This document shows, in pieces, positions 35,470 through 43,912 of a stretch of DNA of 64,000 bases (positions are counted from its first letter, which is position 1; each line of letters begins with the position of its first letter). This DNA is from Lentilactobacillus farraginis DSM 18382 = JCM 14108 (GTDB lineage: Bacteria > Bacillota > Bacilli > Lactobacillales > Lactobacillaceae). The notes below the pieces were generated by a model, which worked only from the letters and a program-made list of their open reading frames with translations, was not told the DNA's origin and made no database searches. The position numbers were made by a program, and so were the translations under genes. The DNA is taken from positions 1-64,000 of the forward strand of contig NZ_BAKI01000009.1 of NCBI RefSeq assembly GCF_000583655.1, written 5' to 3'.

Positions 35470-36022
35470 CCCAAAACCAAAACAATGGTTGGCCAGGGAC
35501 CGCAGTCAGCGATACATTGCCAGTTATAAGCCGTTTAACATGGTGGATGGCGAAGGGGTTCGCTGCAGCCTGTATGTTTCCGGCTGCTTATTCAACTGTC
35601 CGGGCTGCTACAATAAAGTTGCCCAGAACTTCCATTACGGCCATCCCTATACCCAAGAATTGGAAGATCAAATTATTAAAGATATGTCCCAAAGTTATGT
35701 CCAGGGCCTAACGTTATTAGGCGGCGAACCTTTTTTAAATACCCAGGTTTGTATTAGACTGGCTAAGCGGATTCGATCCGAATTTGGTCACACCAAAGAT
35801 ATTTGGTCATGGACCGGTTACACGTGGGATGAGTTGATGGTGGAGTCTGAAGATAAGCTGGCTTTATTGCATTATTTGGATATTTTAGTTGATGGGCGTT
35901 TCCTATTGGCGCAAAAGGATTTATCGCTTCAATTTCGCGGCAGTGCCAACCAACGCATTATCAGCGTCCCAAAATCACTGGCGACGGGTAAAGTGGTTAT
36001 TTGGGATAAGCTGGTTAAATAG
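35435..36022 (+). CDS. nrdG: Anaerobic ribonucleotide reductase activating protein
   Basis: A radical-SAM enzyme that makes the glycyl radical on NrdD. CLFNCPGC (Cys51, Cys55, Cys58) holds the 4Fe-4S cluster; LLGGEPFLN is the SAM-binding GGE motif and WSWTGYTWDEL is typical of NrdG. 195 residues from ATG 35435, which overlaps the end of nrdD by 35 bases in another frame; a GTG at 35423 is the alternative start. The N-terminal extension of about 25 residues before YIASYKPFN is longer than in many homologues. Translationally coupled to nrdD. Confidence 0.95.
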   Translation: MTETQKTRLPNNPKPKQWLARDRSQRYIASYKPFNMVDGEGVRCSLYVSGCLFNCPGCYNKVAQNFHYGHPYTQELEDQIIKDMSQSYVQGLTLLGGEPFLNTQVCIRLAKRIRSEFGHTKDIWSWTGYTWDELMVESEDKLALLHYLDILVDGRFLLAQKDLSLQFRGSANQRIISVPKSLATGKVVIWDKLVK

Positions 36023-36035
36023 AGTGTCGAAATAA

Positions 36036-36104
36036 ATAAGGCTTTTTTAACTTTGAGGTGTGAGGTGTACCTCATTTGACCACGTTAAAAGAGCCTTATT
36101 TTTG
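36036..36104. terminator. Bidirectional terminator after nrdDG
   Basis: ATAAGGCTTTTTTAAC is matched by GTTAAAAGAGCCTTAT (36084-36099) with inner GAGGT/ACCTC pairing. T-runs occur on both strands; the next gene converges. Confidence 0.8.
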
Positions 36105-36117
36105 CTGCTGTCAAAGT

Positions 36118-37818
36118 TCATTTTAAATAGTCCCGTCGCCGTTCAAACAGGAAGAGAGAGGCAGCCGCGATGATGGTGAAAGGTAAAGCGGCCTTGTAAA
36201 GTTTCATAAAAGCAGCTGTCATATTTCGTTTAGTATTTGTTTTTATGGCGCTGACAACAGTTTTAATCTGCTTATTTTGACTGGCGACCTTTCTTTTTAC
36301 CAGGACGGCTACTTGATTGTGAATCAGGTGTTGTTGCCTTTTTGACAACTTTGTTGTAGCCGGAATTTTCGCAAGTGTTTTTTGATAACTGGTTTGAATA
36401 AGCTGCTTGGTTTTAGCAGCGTCAATGCCGGTTTTACTGGTATGAGCCGTTTTGCCATTACCTGAAATAGCTTTTTTGACGTTAGTGGCGATATCCGTCT
36501 TGGCTCTGGTTGATAGCTTGGTGACTTCAATTCTGGTATTTGCCTGGATAATTGATTGATGCCGGGCAGTGGTCAAGTTGGTAGTTAGTGCAGAAACAAA
36601 GATGGCGACTGCTAATAAAACACCAATTTGGCGAAAGACGCCAAGAACACTTTGCGAGGCGGAAAGCAACTTACCGGTAAATCTTGAAGCCCCCAGAACA
36701 ACCAGGGGGCCAGCGATAATCCCAAAACCACCGCCGATTAAAAGAAGGCTGATAATAGTTTGACCATAGTGTGCCGGATTGATAACGGCTAAAACAACGT
36801 AACCCGTAATTATTTGGAGAAAGCCAATTGTAATTAACAACCTTGGCCCGATTTTATCGTTTAACAGCCCACCAATTGGTGAGAAAATGAAGATCATTAA
36901 AGAGGCTGGCGTAATCATAAATGCGGCTACTAGTTCGGTTTTGTTAAGAACGTTGGTGAAAAAAGTCGGCATGATGACCAAGATCGCGACTAAAAAGATT
37001 TCTGTCAGTATGGTAACCAACGAAGCGCCGGTGAATTGGCGATTTTTAAACAGCGTTAGTGGGACCATTGGATCTGAGCTGTGTTTTTCAACAACAATAA
37101 ATCCAATTAGTGAGATAGTCGTAGTGCTTAACAGCCCGACAATAACGTGACTTGACCACCCCCATTCGTTTCCCTTAACAAGCGCCAGGGTCAGACTGAA
37201 CAGTAAGAGCATTGAGAACAGCATGCCCCAAAGATCAATTTTGGCTTGAAAACGGGATTCGTTTTTTAGTGGTAATAGGAAGAAGCACAATGTTAATACA
37301 ATTAGGATTAAAGGCAGGTTAATAAAGAATACATATCGCCATCCAAGGTACTGGGTAACAATTCCACCAATGGTAGGCCCAAATGCGGAAGCAAATCCTT
37401 GAGTGACCCCTAAGGCGGCTAAAACACCGGTTCGATGTTGAACGTTTGTCATGGAAATGCCGATGGTCATGCTTGCCGGAAAGATAATGGCTGCGCCTAA
37501 ACTTTGGATACCCCGGCCAATAATGAGTAGGGAGATATTGCCGGCGGATCCGGATAGAAACGACCCAAGTGCAAAGAGAATTAGGCCGACCAGATACAGT
37601 TTATTTCGGCCGATAATATCAGCGATTCTACCGAATGGAATGGTAAATACGGCAAAGGTAATCGTGTAGATATTAAGCGCCCAGGATAAATTACCCAAAC
37701 TGACATTTAAGCCACTTTGAATAGCCGGCAAGGCAATGTTCATGACAGTCGTGTCCAGCATACAGAGAAAGATGCCGATCATCATGGAAAAGATAATTAG
37801 TTTTTGTTTGATATGCAT
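36118..37818 (-). CDS. MFS multidrug efflux pump, DHA2 (EmrB/QacA) family, with long C-terminal loop
   Basis: A 566-residue, 14-helix drug:H+ antiporter. Motifs: LDTTVMNIALPAIQ in helix 1, GRIADIIGRNKLYL in loop 2-3, RGIQSLGAAIIFPAS in helix 4 and LGVTQGFASAFGPTIGG (motif C) in helix 5. Between helices 13 and 14 (about residues 412-540) is a hydrophilic Lys/Thr/Gln-rich stretch of some 125 residues, much longer than usual and predicted to lie outside. Start ATG 37818. Divergent from the TetR gene, which probably represses it. Confidence 0.9.
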   Translation of the reverse strand: MHIKQKLIIFSMMIGIFLCMLDTTVMNIALPAIQSGLNVSLGNLSWALNIYTITFAVFTIPFGRIADIIGRNKLYLVGLILFALGSFLSGSAGNISLLIIGRGIQSLGAAIIFPASMTIGISMTNVQHRTGVLAALGVTQGFASAFGPTIGGIVTQYLGWRYVFFINLPLILIVLTLCFFLLPLKNESRFQAKIDLWGMLFSMLLLFSLTLALVKGNEWGWSSHVIVGLLSTTTISLIGFIVVEKHSSDPMVPLTLFKNRQFTGASLVTILTEIFLVAILVIMPTFFTNVLNKTELVAAFMITPASLMIFIFSPIGGLLNDKIGPRLLITIGFLQIITGYVVLAVINPAHYGQTIISLLLIGGGFGIIAGPLVVLGASRFTGKLLSASQSVLGVFRQIGVLLAVAIFVSALTTNLTTARHQSIIQANTRIEVTKLSTRAKTDIATNVKKAISGNGKTAHTSKTGIDAAKTKQLIQTSYQKTLAKIPATTKLSKRQQHLIHNQVAVLVKRKVASQNKQIKTVVSAIKTNTKRNMTAAFMKLYKAALPFTIIAAASLFLFERRRDYLK

Positions 37819-37907
37819 GATAAAACTCCCTTAATGATTTTTAAATTAAGCGATGATCAATTATTTCCCGCGGTTTTGATTCGCTTGCTTTGTAGATTAT
37901 CATGCGG

Positions 37908-37923
37908 TATCTTAATTAAGAAT
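37908..37923. promoter_or_regulatory. Palindrome in the DHA2/TetR divergent promoter
   Basis: TCTTAATTAAGA (37910-37921) is a perfect 12-base palindrome in the 138-base gap between the divergent pump and tetR genes. It is a reasonable operator for the TetR protein; not otherwise supported. Confidence 0.45.
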
Positions 37924-37956
37924 ATTCTGTTGACAAAGGGAGGGAATTTGTAAACA

Positions 37957-38481
37957 ATGTCACCAAAAGAACTAAAGGACCAAAAGTTGACTGATATTTT
38001 TAAGGCTTTGATGGGTTTATTAAAAGAGCGTTCATTCGAGGAAATTTCAGTGACAATGTTGGCAAAACGGGCAGGCGTCTCAAGAGCGTACTATTACAAA
38101 AATTTCTCAACGTTTGAAGATATTGTCAACAAGTACGAGATGCTGCGGATCATTACTTACCTCCGCCAATTACCAGATGCTGCCGGCTTTACATTAGAGA
38201 CACTAATGACCCACTATTTTCAACTGGTTTTGGTAGATCGTGATGATCAGCTGGTTTTAATTTCAACCGGAAAAGAACAGATTTTAATCAAGACATTTCA
38301 CACAGTTTTAGTTTATTTACTTAGAAATAAGTTGATTCCCTTGTCTGAGCGGACAACTGATCCTTATTGGGGAGACTACTTTTCCGGAGCGGTTATTAAT
38401 TTGTCGATCAGTTGGCTTAAGCAGGGGGCAACCGAGTCCCCTCAGTTTATGGGCAGAAAGATCGCAACTTTTGTTAATTAA
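37957..38481 (+). CDS. TetR/AcrR family regulator
   Basis: A 174-residue repressor. The N-terminal HTH is FEEISVTMLAKRAGVSRAYYYKNFSTFEDIV (about residues 28-58), followed by an all-helical ligand domain with no closer family identification. Start ATG 37957; a GGAGGG lies 18 bases upstream, rather distant. Gene order with the divergent DHA2 pump is the standard one for drug-responsive efflux control. Confidence 0.9.
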   Translation: MSPKELKDQKLTDIFKALMGLLKERSFEEISVTMLAKRAGVSRAYYYKNFSTFEDIVNKYEMLRIITYLRQLPDAAGFTLETLMTHYFQLVLVDRDDQLVLISTGKEQILIKTFHTVLVYLLRNKLIPLSERTTDPYWGDYFSGAVINLSISWLKQGATESPQFMGRKIATFVN

Positions 38482-38508
38482 ACAATGTGGTTTAGGGGGA
38501 ATTCCAAG

Positions 38509-38961
38509 ATGACTTTTTATACTTATAACTATTTACACGCATCGCAAAATACATGGCAGTACGCGCGAATTATTATTATTTGCGTGGTGGTTTTGGGCTT
38601 CATTTTATTTTCAATACATTATCTGCGGCATCGCTTTGATATGAAGTATAAGGATTTGAGTATTATTTTTGGGACGTTGTTATTGCTGATTTTGGGGATG
38701 CAGTATAATGATTTCAGTAATATTCAGAATTCGATTAAACAATCCGGCCAAATGACAACGGTTGTCCGGGAGGCAGCCAAGCAGTTGGACGTTTCCAAGG
38801 AATCAATCAGTGTTAATGCAACTACGCCCAACGATAATGTGCTGATAAAGTCTTCTAAAGGTTTTTTTAGAGTGGACTATAACACGGATGGTTCACAATT
38901 TGTTTTGGAACGAGTCGATCTTTACGATTCAAGTAATGTAAAAGTTGAGGGGGAAAAATAA
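38509..38961 (+). CDS. DUF3290 family membrane protein
   Basis: A 150-residue protein with two N-terminal helices (about 20-40 and 48-66) and a C-terminal domain outside or inside the membrane (AAKQLDVSKESISVNATTP). It matches DUF3290, a family found next to DUF421 in lactobacilli and bacilli. I choose ATG 38509, 8 bases after TAGGGGGA, over ATG 38485. Its stop overlaps the start of the next gene by one base (TAATG), so the two are coupled. Confidence 0.85.
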   Translation: MTFYTYNYLHASQNTWQYARIIIICVVVLGFILFSIHYLRHRFDMKYKDLSIIFGTLLLLILGMQYNDFSNIQNSIKQSGQMTTVVREAAKQLDVSKESISVNATTPNDNVLIKSSKGFFRVDYNTDGSQFVLERVDLYDSSNVKVEGEK

Positions 38962-39605
38962 TGTTTACATACTCTGATGTAATGTTGAAATTAATCGTGG
39001 GTTTTGTTTTTATTACATTGTTGATTAATTTAACCGGTAAGGGGAATTTAGCACCAACTTCAGCGATTGATCAACTGCAAAACTATGTATTAGGTGGTAT
39101 TGTCGGTGGTGTGATTTACAATCCAGCGATCACGATGGCGCAGTTTGTTGTTATTTTACTGCTCTGGTCGTTGTTAATTATGGTTACTCGTTATTTGAAA
39201 ACCCACATTCACTGGTTTGGTAAGTTTATTGAGGGCGACCCAATTACAATTGTTCGCAACGGGAAACTATTGGTTGAAAATTGTTTGCGGGCAAACCTGT
39301 CTGCCAAAGAAGTCGACTTCAAATTAAGAACGGCCGGGGTTTACGATATTTCGGAAGTCAAGCGGGCAATTGTTGAACAAAACGGGTCGGTAACGGTTTT
39401 AAAATTCGGCGCCGGCAGTATTCGCTACCCGGTCATTGTTGACGGTCAAGTTGATCCGGATGTCCTCGATATCATGAGCAAGGATCAGACTTGGCTGGAT
39501 GAAGAATTGAAACAGCACGGGATAAAAAATATCAGGGATGTGTATATGGCGACTTTCCGAAACAGCAAATTGGAAGTTGTTACTTATGATCAAAAGGATG
39601 AGTAA
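38961..39605 (+). CDS. DUF421 family membrane protein (YetF/YcaP-like)
   Basis: A 214-residue protein with three N-terminal helices (about 7-24, 42-58, 62-79) followed by a soluble domain with IVRNGKLLVENCLRANLSAKEVDFKLRTAGVYDISEVKRAI, the hallmark of DUF421 (YetF). These proteins are membrane components of unknown role, in spore formers linked to spore membrane stability. Coupled to the DUF3290 gene; a two-subunit membrane complex is likely. Confidence 0.88.
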   Translation: MFTYSDVMLKLIVGFVFITLLINLTGKGNLAPTSAIDQLQNYVLGGIVGGVIYNPAITMAQFVVILLLWSLLIMVTRYLKTHIHWFGKFIEGDPITIVRNGKLLVENCLRANLSAKEVDFKLRTAGVYDISEVKRAIVEQNGSVTVLKFGAGSIRYPVIVDGQVDPDVLDIMSKDQTWLDEELKQHGIKNIRDVYMATFRNSKLEVVTYDQKDE

Positions 39606-39673
39606 AGTGTAACGGTGAGTTGTTTTTGAAAAATCGTTTCACATGAAACATTTAAATAAAAAGTTGTATTTAG

Positions 39674-39716
39674 GGGAATCGTCTGTTTAAGGAATGAAAC
39701 GGATTGTTCCCTTTTT
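39674..39716 (+). terminator. Terminator of the DUF3290-DUF421 operon
   Basis: GGGAA...TTCCC outer pairing and TCTGTTT/AAACGGA inner pairing, followed by TTTTT. Confidence 0.65.
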
Positions 39717-39719
39717 GAA

Positions 39720-39998
39720 TTGAAGCTATTAAAGCAACCACAGTCGGTTGAAGCTTTCGTAGTTTCGGATCCTTTTGGTAGTGGTGAGTGGTTAAAATTT
39801 CAAGTAGGCCAAATTCCTAAGAAAGGGATGAATTACGCGCTCGTTTTGCATAAAGGATCATATGTTAAGCGGGCCAGGCTAATCGCTCGATCGGACATTC
39901 CCAAACTGATTCGATCGATTATTGGTTGGCCGGATCAATATATGCCCTACGCGTATAAGAAATTTGGCCCCAAAGGTTCTTGGAATCCATTTTACTAA
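39720..39998 (+). CDS. Hypothetical protein, 92 residues
   Basis: A small basic soluble protein (segments GSGEWLKFQVGQIPKKGMNY and IGWPDQYMPYAYKKFGPKGSW). The frame begins at TTG 39720 directly after the terminator T-run and has no clear ribosome site or promoter, so the start, and expression, are doubtful; the coding texture of the C-terminal part looks real. It may be a 5'-truncated gene. It converges on the XRE regulator with 1 base between stops. Confidence 0.45.
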   Translation: MKLLKQPQSVEAFVVSDPFGSGEWLKFQVGQIPKKGMNYALVLHKGSYVKRARLIARSDIPKLIRSIIGWPDQYMPYAYKKFGPKGSWNPFY

Positions 39999-39999
39999 C

Positions 40000-40509
40000 T
40001 CAGTACCAGGTAAGATTGAGCCAATGATGGACAACTGCTGAATAGGCGAGTAAACCATTAATCAAAAGGGAGCCGGTTAAAACAGCGGCTGGCAGCCAGT
40101 GGTACTTGTGGTGGGTTAATTTATAGGATTGCTGGCAGACAGCGTAAGTAGACGTTATAAGTCCCAAAATAGGGATTAAACCGATTACCACTATCAGAAT
40201 CAGCAAATAGGTTTCGATTTTTTGGACTCGTTCCAATTCCCGTTGTTGAAGTAGGTCAAATATTCGCAAAAATTCTTCGCGATCTGATTCGATTTGGAGG
40301 TCCAGGTAGTGGTTGTCTTTTACCAATTTATCCAGAGGTACCTCATAAGTATGACTTAAAAGTTTTAAGTTATAGAGATCGGGTCGTGAATGCCCATTCT
40401 CCCAACTGGAAATTGACTGGCGGGTAACTTGCAGCTTATCGGCAGCTTCCTGCTGGGAAAGGCCCTTTTTTAAACGGGCTTTTTTGAGTTGCGTCGGTAG
40501 TTTATCCAA
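40000..40509 (-). CDS. XRE family regulator with C-terminal membrane helices
   Basis: Residues about 7-60 are a Cro/C1 helix-turn-helix (QLKKARLKKGLSQQEAADKL, VTRQSISSWENG). After a coiled-coil-like charged segment come two hydrophobic helices (about 101-122 and 140-160), so the DNA-binding domain is tethered to the membrane. Such regulators often sit by ABC exporters or sense the envelope. Start TTG 40509 behind GAGGAGA. The ABC genes beyond it run in the same direction upstream but are 155 bases away; a link is only possible. Confidence 0.85.
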   Translation of the reverse strand: MDKLPTQLKKARLKKGLSQQEAADKLQVTRQSISSWENGHSRPDLYNLKLLSHTYEVPLDKLVKDNHYLDLQIESDREEFLRIFDLLQQRELERVQKIETYLLILIVVIGLIPILGLITSTYAVCQQSYKLTHHKYHWLPAAVLTGSLLINGLLAYSAVVHHWLNLTWY

Positions 40510-40664
40510 AAAAGCATCTCCTCATTGTGTTGTTTTGACTGGTACATAATATATATACGGCTTTGTCGTCAATTATTTTTATTTTTTCCTAAAATAAACG
40601 CCGTCTGTCGTGATTCTTAATCCGGCAGGCGGCGTTCATGAATGATTTGGGAATGGCTGATTGT

Positions 40665-41768
40665 TTAAGCGGCTCGGGATTGACGCAGATATTGAAGAAC
40701 ATAGCTGGCTGCACCAAATAAAACCGTCCCAATAATTAAGGCTTTGATACCATTGACGTAATTGATTTGGTAGTTTGCGGCGTCGTGTGCCAGCCTGTTT
40801 GATAGGACGCTTACGCCATTGAAATAACTGGTTGGCAGATACTGGGCAATTTTTGAGATTGGTTCCACGAATGGCGTTAAAAGATTTGTACCAATCAGCA
40901 ATAGCATATTGAGAAATAACGTTGTTAAGGTTTTTTTGGTTAAAATCGCGAAAAAGAAGACAGATGTTGCGACGAAAAAGGAACTTAAAATTCGAAGAAC
41001 AATTGTTGGTAAAATAATTTGGCTTTGAGGGATGTAAATTTTGTAAGAGAGTTTTTTTGAAAATAGCGCAACTGGGTATCGAGTGTCTCCAATTCCAGAA
41101 ATTATCGAAGCTGTGAGAAAACCCAGCCCCAATATTATCAAGAGTAAGGCTAACGAAATGAACCAACCGGTCATAATGTTGCAACTGACATTTGCAGCTG
41201 ATGTTACAGGAAGTAGAGAATCCTTATCAAGTTGCCCGATAAATCTTCTTGTATATATTTGTGAACAAATGAGAACAATCAAAACGGGTGCAATCCATTG
41301 CTCAACGTAGAGCAGAAATGAAATACCTGTTGCGGGAGATTCTTCAGATTGCTGGGGGATATTTAAGCGAGATAAAGCTTTGTAAAGATTGGTCTCTGAA
41401 TTAAAGGCATTGGCCATTTCAGGATCATTGCCACCCATCTTCTTTTCGCTTTTCATAATTTGATTATTAATGGTGATCTGGGTTTGATATGCTTTTCGCC
41501 ACTGCTTATTGTGAATAGCTTTTAAAATTTTCCTATTTACAGTAAGGTCATGCTTTATCTCGGGGACCACTTTGTGATTGCGTTTTCGAAATGTTCTAGC
41601 TTGTTTCATATCCGTTGAAATTTGGCTCTCCGCCATGCCCTTAAGTGTGTCAGAATGTTGGTTTTTAATATTAAAACCCAAACAGATAAAGACAATTAAC
41701 AGAGAAATACAAATAGCGATCCAAGACAGTTTTGCTTTGTAAACTTTTTTGGATAGAAAGTAAATCAT
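40665..41768 (-). CDS. ABC-2 type permease (second subunit of the 41-43 kb module)
   Basis: A 367-residue membrane protein with the same plan as the permease at 6545-7705: N-terminal helix (about 13-30), a hydrophilic segment of about 110 residues, then about five helices; shared motifs SPATGISF, YTRRFIGQLDKDSLLPV and AQYLPTSYFNGVSV. Start ATG 41768, with GGAAAGAA; an upstream in-frame extension overlaps the preceding gene and is rejected. It follows the sister permease by 41 bases. The two may form a heterodimer with the ATPase at 42988-43605. Confidence 0.85.
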   Translation of the reverse strand: MIYFLSKKVYKAKLSWIAICISLLIVFICLGFNIKNQHSDTLKGMAESQISTDMKQARTFRKRNHKVVPEIKHDLTVNRKILKAIHNKQWRKAYQTQITINNQIMKSEKKMGGNDPEMANAFNSETNLYKALSRLNIPQQSEESPATGISFLLYVEQWIAPVLIVLICSQIYTRRFIGQLDKDSLLPVTSAANVSCNIMTGWFISLALLLIILGLGFLTASIISGIGDTRYPVALFSKKLSYKIYIPQSQIILPTIVLRILSSFFVATSVFFFAILTKKTLTTLFLNMLLLIGTNLLTPFVEPISKIAQYLPTSYFNGVSVLSNRLAHDAANYQINYVNGIKALIIGTVLFGAASYVLQYLRQSRAA

Positions 41769-41809
41769 AATAGCGCTTCTTTCCTTAGTCTGTTTATTGG
41801 AACTTATGG

Positions 41810-42949
41810 TTAGGTTCGTTGACGCTGACGGACATATTGAATGCCAAAAGCGGCCAAGCCAAGCAGGATCGTCCAACTAATTAAGGCTGCAATACCATGG
41901 ATCATATTTATTTGCGGGTTCTTGGCAAGAAAGGCCAGTCTACCGGAAGAAACACTGACGCCGTTAAAGTAACTGGTAGGTAAATATTGACCAATTTTTG
42001 AAAGCAATTTAATAGAATCGGTTAATTGATTGGTGCCGATTAGGATTAGCAGATTCAGTAGAAGCGTTATGAGCGCCTTCTTTGTCAAAATTGCAAAGAA
42101 ATAAACACAGGTTACAGCAAAGCACGAACTTAATATTCGTAAAATAATTGTTGGAATTACGAATTCACTTTGAGGTTGATAGATGTTGAAGGGAAACTGG
42201 GGTGTGTAGTAAGGAAATGGATAATGCCAGTTGCCAACACCAGAAATACTGGTCGCACTTAAAAAGCTAAAGCCGATTACTAATAGCGCCAGCGTGACAG
42301 CTAGCGTGTAACCGCTAAAAAGATTTGCCAAGGTACGTTTACCCAGGCTGATCGGTAGTAAAGTGTCTTTATCCAAAAAGTGGACAAACCGCTTGGTGTA
42401 GAGTTGTGAGCAAATAAAGATGACTAGCAGGATAATTAATACTGACGAAACCAGATCATCAATATACAAAAAGAAACTGGTTCCTGTAGTAGGGGAATCT
42501 GTTGATTGATCAGCGATGTTGAGCTTGATCAATGCTTTACAGAGAAAAATCTGACTAATAAGTGATTCCCTAAAATATTTGGTAACTTCAGCGCCATTGT
42601 TTGGCGACATACTAAGCACCCAATTATTATAAGCAATTTGTTTTTTGTAAGCTTTTCGCCAGTTCCGTTGGTGTAACAATTCTTTGATTCCTTTGTTCAT
42701 TTGCATATCGTCATTAATTGTTGAGATTTCATGGTGGGCATTTCTTTTAATATCTCCAGCTGTGTAGTGGCTCTTTTGGTTAATATCATAAGATATTTGT
42801 GCCTGCGCATGACTTTCAAAAGTTTGTTTGTGTTGATTATGCAAATTAAAAAACAGGCATGTTAGAACAACGATGATTGTTAAAGCAACGGATAATAAGA
42901 CTAATATTGACTTTAATCCTTTTTTCAATAGGAAAGTTGGATAATTCAA
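41810..42949 (-). CDS. ABC-2 type permease (first subunit of the 41-43 kb module)
   Basis: A 379-residue membrane protein, closest in plan to the permease at 6545-7705: helix about 13-35, extracellular stretch, then five helices; motifs DSPTTGTSFF, YTKRFVHFLDKDTLLPI and GQYLPTSYFNGVSVSSGRLAF. Start TTG 42949 lies 9 bases after AAAGGAGG; an in-frame extension into the ATPase gene is possible only without a ribosome site and is rejected. Part of an ATPase-permease-permease operon on the minus strand. Substrate unknown. Confidence 0.87.
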   Translation of the reverse strand: MNYPTFLLKKGLKSILVLLSVALTIIVVLTCLFFNLHNQHKQTFESHAQAQISYDINQKSHYTAGDIKRNAHHEISTINDDMQMNKGIKELLHQRNWRKAYKKQIAYNNWVLSMSPNNGAEVTKYFRESLISQIFLCKALIKLNIADQSTDSPTTGTSFFLYIDDLVSSVLIILLVIFICSQLYTKRFVHFLDKDTLLPISLGKRTLANLFSGYTLAVTLALLVIGFSFLSATSISGVGNWHYPFPYYTPQFPFNIYQPQSEFVIPTIILRILSSCFAVTCVYFFAILTKKALITLLLNLLILIGTNQLTDSIKLLSKIGQYLPTSYFNGVSVSSGRLAFLAKNPQINMIHGIAALISWTILLGLAAFGIQYVRQRQRT

Positions 42950-42987
42950 AATAATCGCCTCCTTTAAAGCATTGTCTAAACAGTCGT

Positions 42988-43605
42988 TTAAGACTCCGCT
43001 ATTATTTTTTGGTTTTCCAAATGAAGAATACGGGTTGCAATAACCGCGACATCTGACTTGTAGTGGGACGATATAATAACGCATTTTTGTTCATTGACAG
43101 CGGCATCTTTAATGCGATCATATAGTCGTTTTCGGCTTTCTTCATCCAACCCGTTGCTAATTTCGTCCATGATTAGGTAAGTGGCGTTACTGCAAAAGTA
43201 CATCGCAATGACCAGATGCTGTTTCATGCCGAGCGAGTATTTTTTAATGGGTAGTCTAATGTAATCGGCCATTTTCCAAAAATTGATCTCTTCATTTAGG
43301 TTACGAGGTGATCGCCACTGCCTTTGAACAAATTTAAGATAGTCCAACCCGGACAAGTTACCGTCCAGCCAATCCGGAGTTTCGTAGAAGAAAACTGCCT
43401 GTTTTTCTTTTTTAAATGGTTGGCCATCAAAACGAATGGTGCCATGTTTATGTTTAATAAGATTTGTAAGTGCCCGGAAAAATGTTGTTTTTCCCGAACC
43501 GTTGACGGCAGAGATTAAACAGATATTGCCCGTCTTAAATTGGTAGCTGAAGTCATTAAGGATAGGAACCCTTGTGACTAGTGATAATTGATTTACTTCG
43601 ATCAT
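42988..43605 (-). CDS. ABC transporter ATP-binding protein
   Basis: A 205-residue nucleotide-binding subunit. Walker A is AVNGSGKTT (33-41), signature YSLGMKQ, Walker B YLIMDEISNGLD and switch His in IISSHYKSD. The first Gly of Walker A is Ala, as in its paralogue at 5927-6544, with which it shares length and most motifs, including ETPDWLDGNLSGLDYLKFV. Start ATG 43605, behind AAGGAACGG. First gene of the three-gene operon; 38 bases before the first permease. Confidence 0.9.
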   Translation of the reverse strand: MIEVNQLSLVTRVPILNDFSYQFKTGNICLISAVNGSGKTTFFRALTNLIKHKHGTIRFDGQPFKKEKQAVFFYETPDWLDGNLSGLDYLKFVQRQWRSPRNLNEEINFWKMADYIRLPIKKYSLGMKQHLVIAMYFCSNATYLIMDEISNGLDEESRKRLYDRIKDAAVNEQKCVIISSHYKSDVAVIATRILHLENQKIIAES

Positions 43606-43850
43606 GGTATTTTACCGTTCCTTTTTTTATTAATGATAGTTGGTTAATGCAACACCAGATGCACTATTTGGAATAGCATGGTAATGTCGGTTTTAATCTA
43701 GCAGACTTTGGTGTATTTGAGGAGTCTGGATTTGTTGACACCGACTTTACATGACAGTAACGCCAAGGGAGCATAAGCTTTAAATAGTTAGTATGTAATT
43801 TTGGATTTTTGATTGCGTTTTAAAAAACGCAAACTGGTTTGTAAACTAAA

Positions 43851-43893
43851 AACCGGTTCCCAGCGGATAGCGAGTATCCGTTGAGAACCGGTT
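43851..43893 (-). terminator. Terminator of the amino acid permease gene
   Basis: AACCGGTT (43851-43858) and AACCGGTT (43886-43893) flank an inner CGGATA/TATCCG stem; on the minus strand a TTTTTAG follows. The rest of 43606-43912 holds the likely ABC promoter but no gene. Confidence 0.75.
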
Positions 43894-43912
43894 GGTTTTA
43901 AAAATTGGTTAG

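Noticed and set aside
43815-43830. GCGTTTTAAAAAACGC as a terminator
   Set aside because: AT-rich and without a T-run in the right place; the stronger hairpin at 43851-43893 serves the permease gene.
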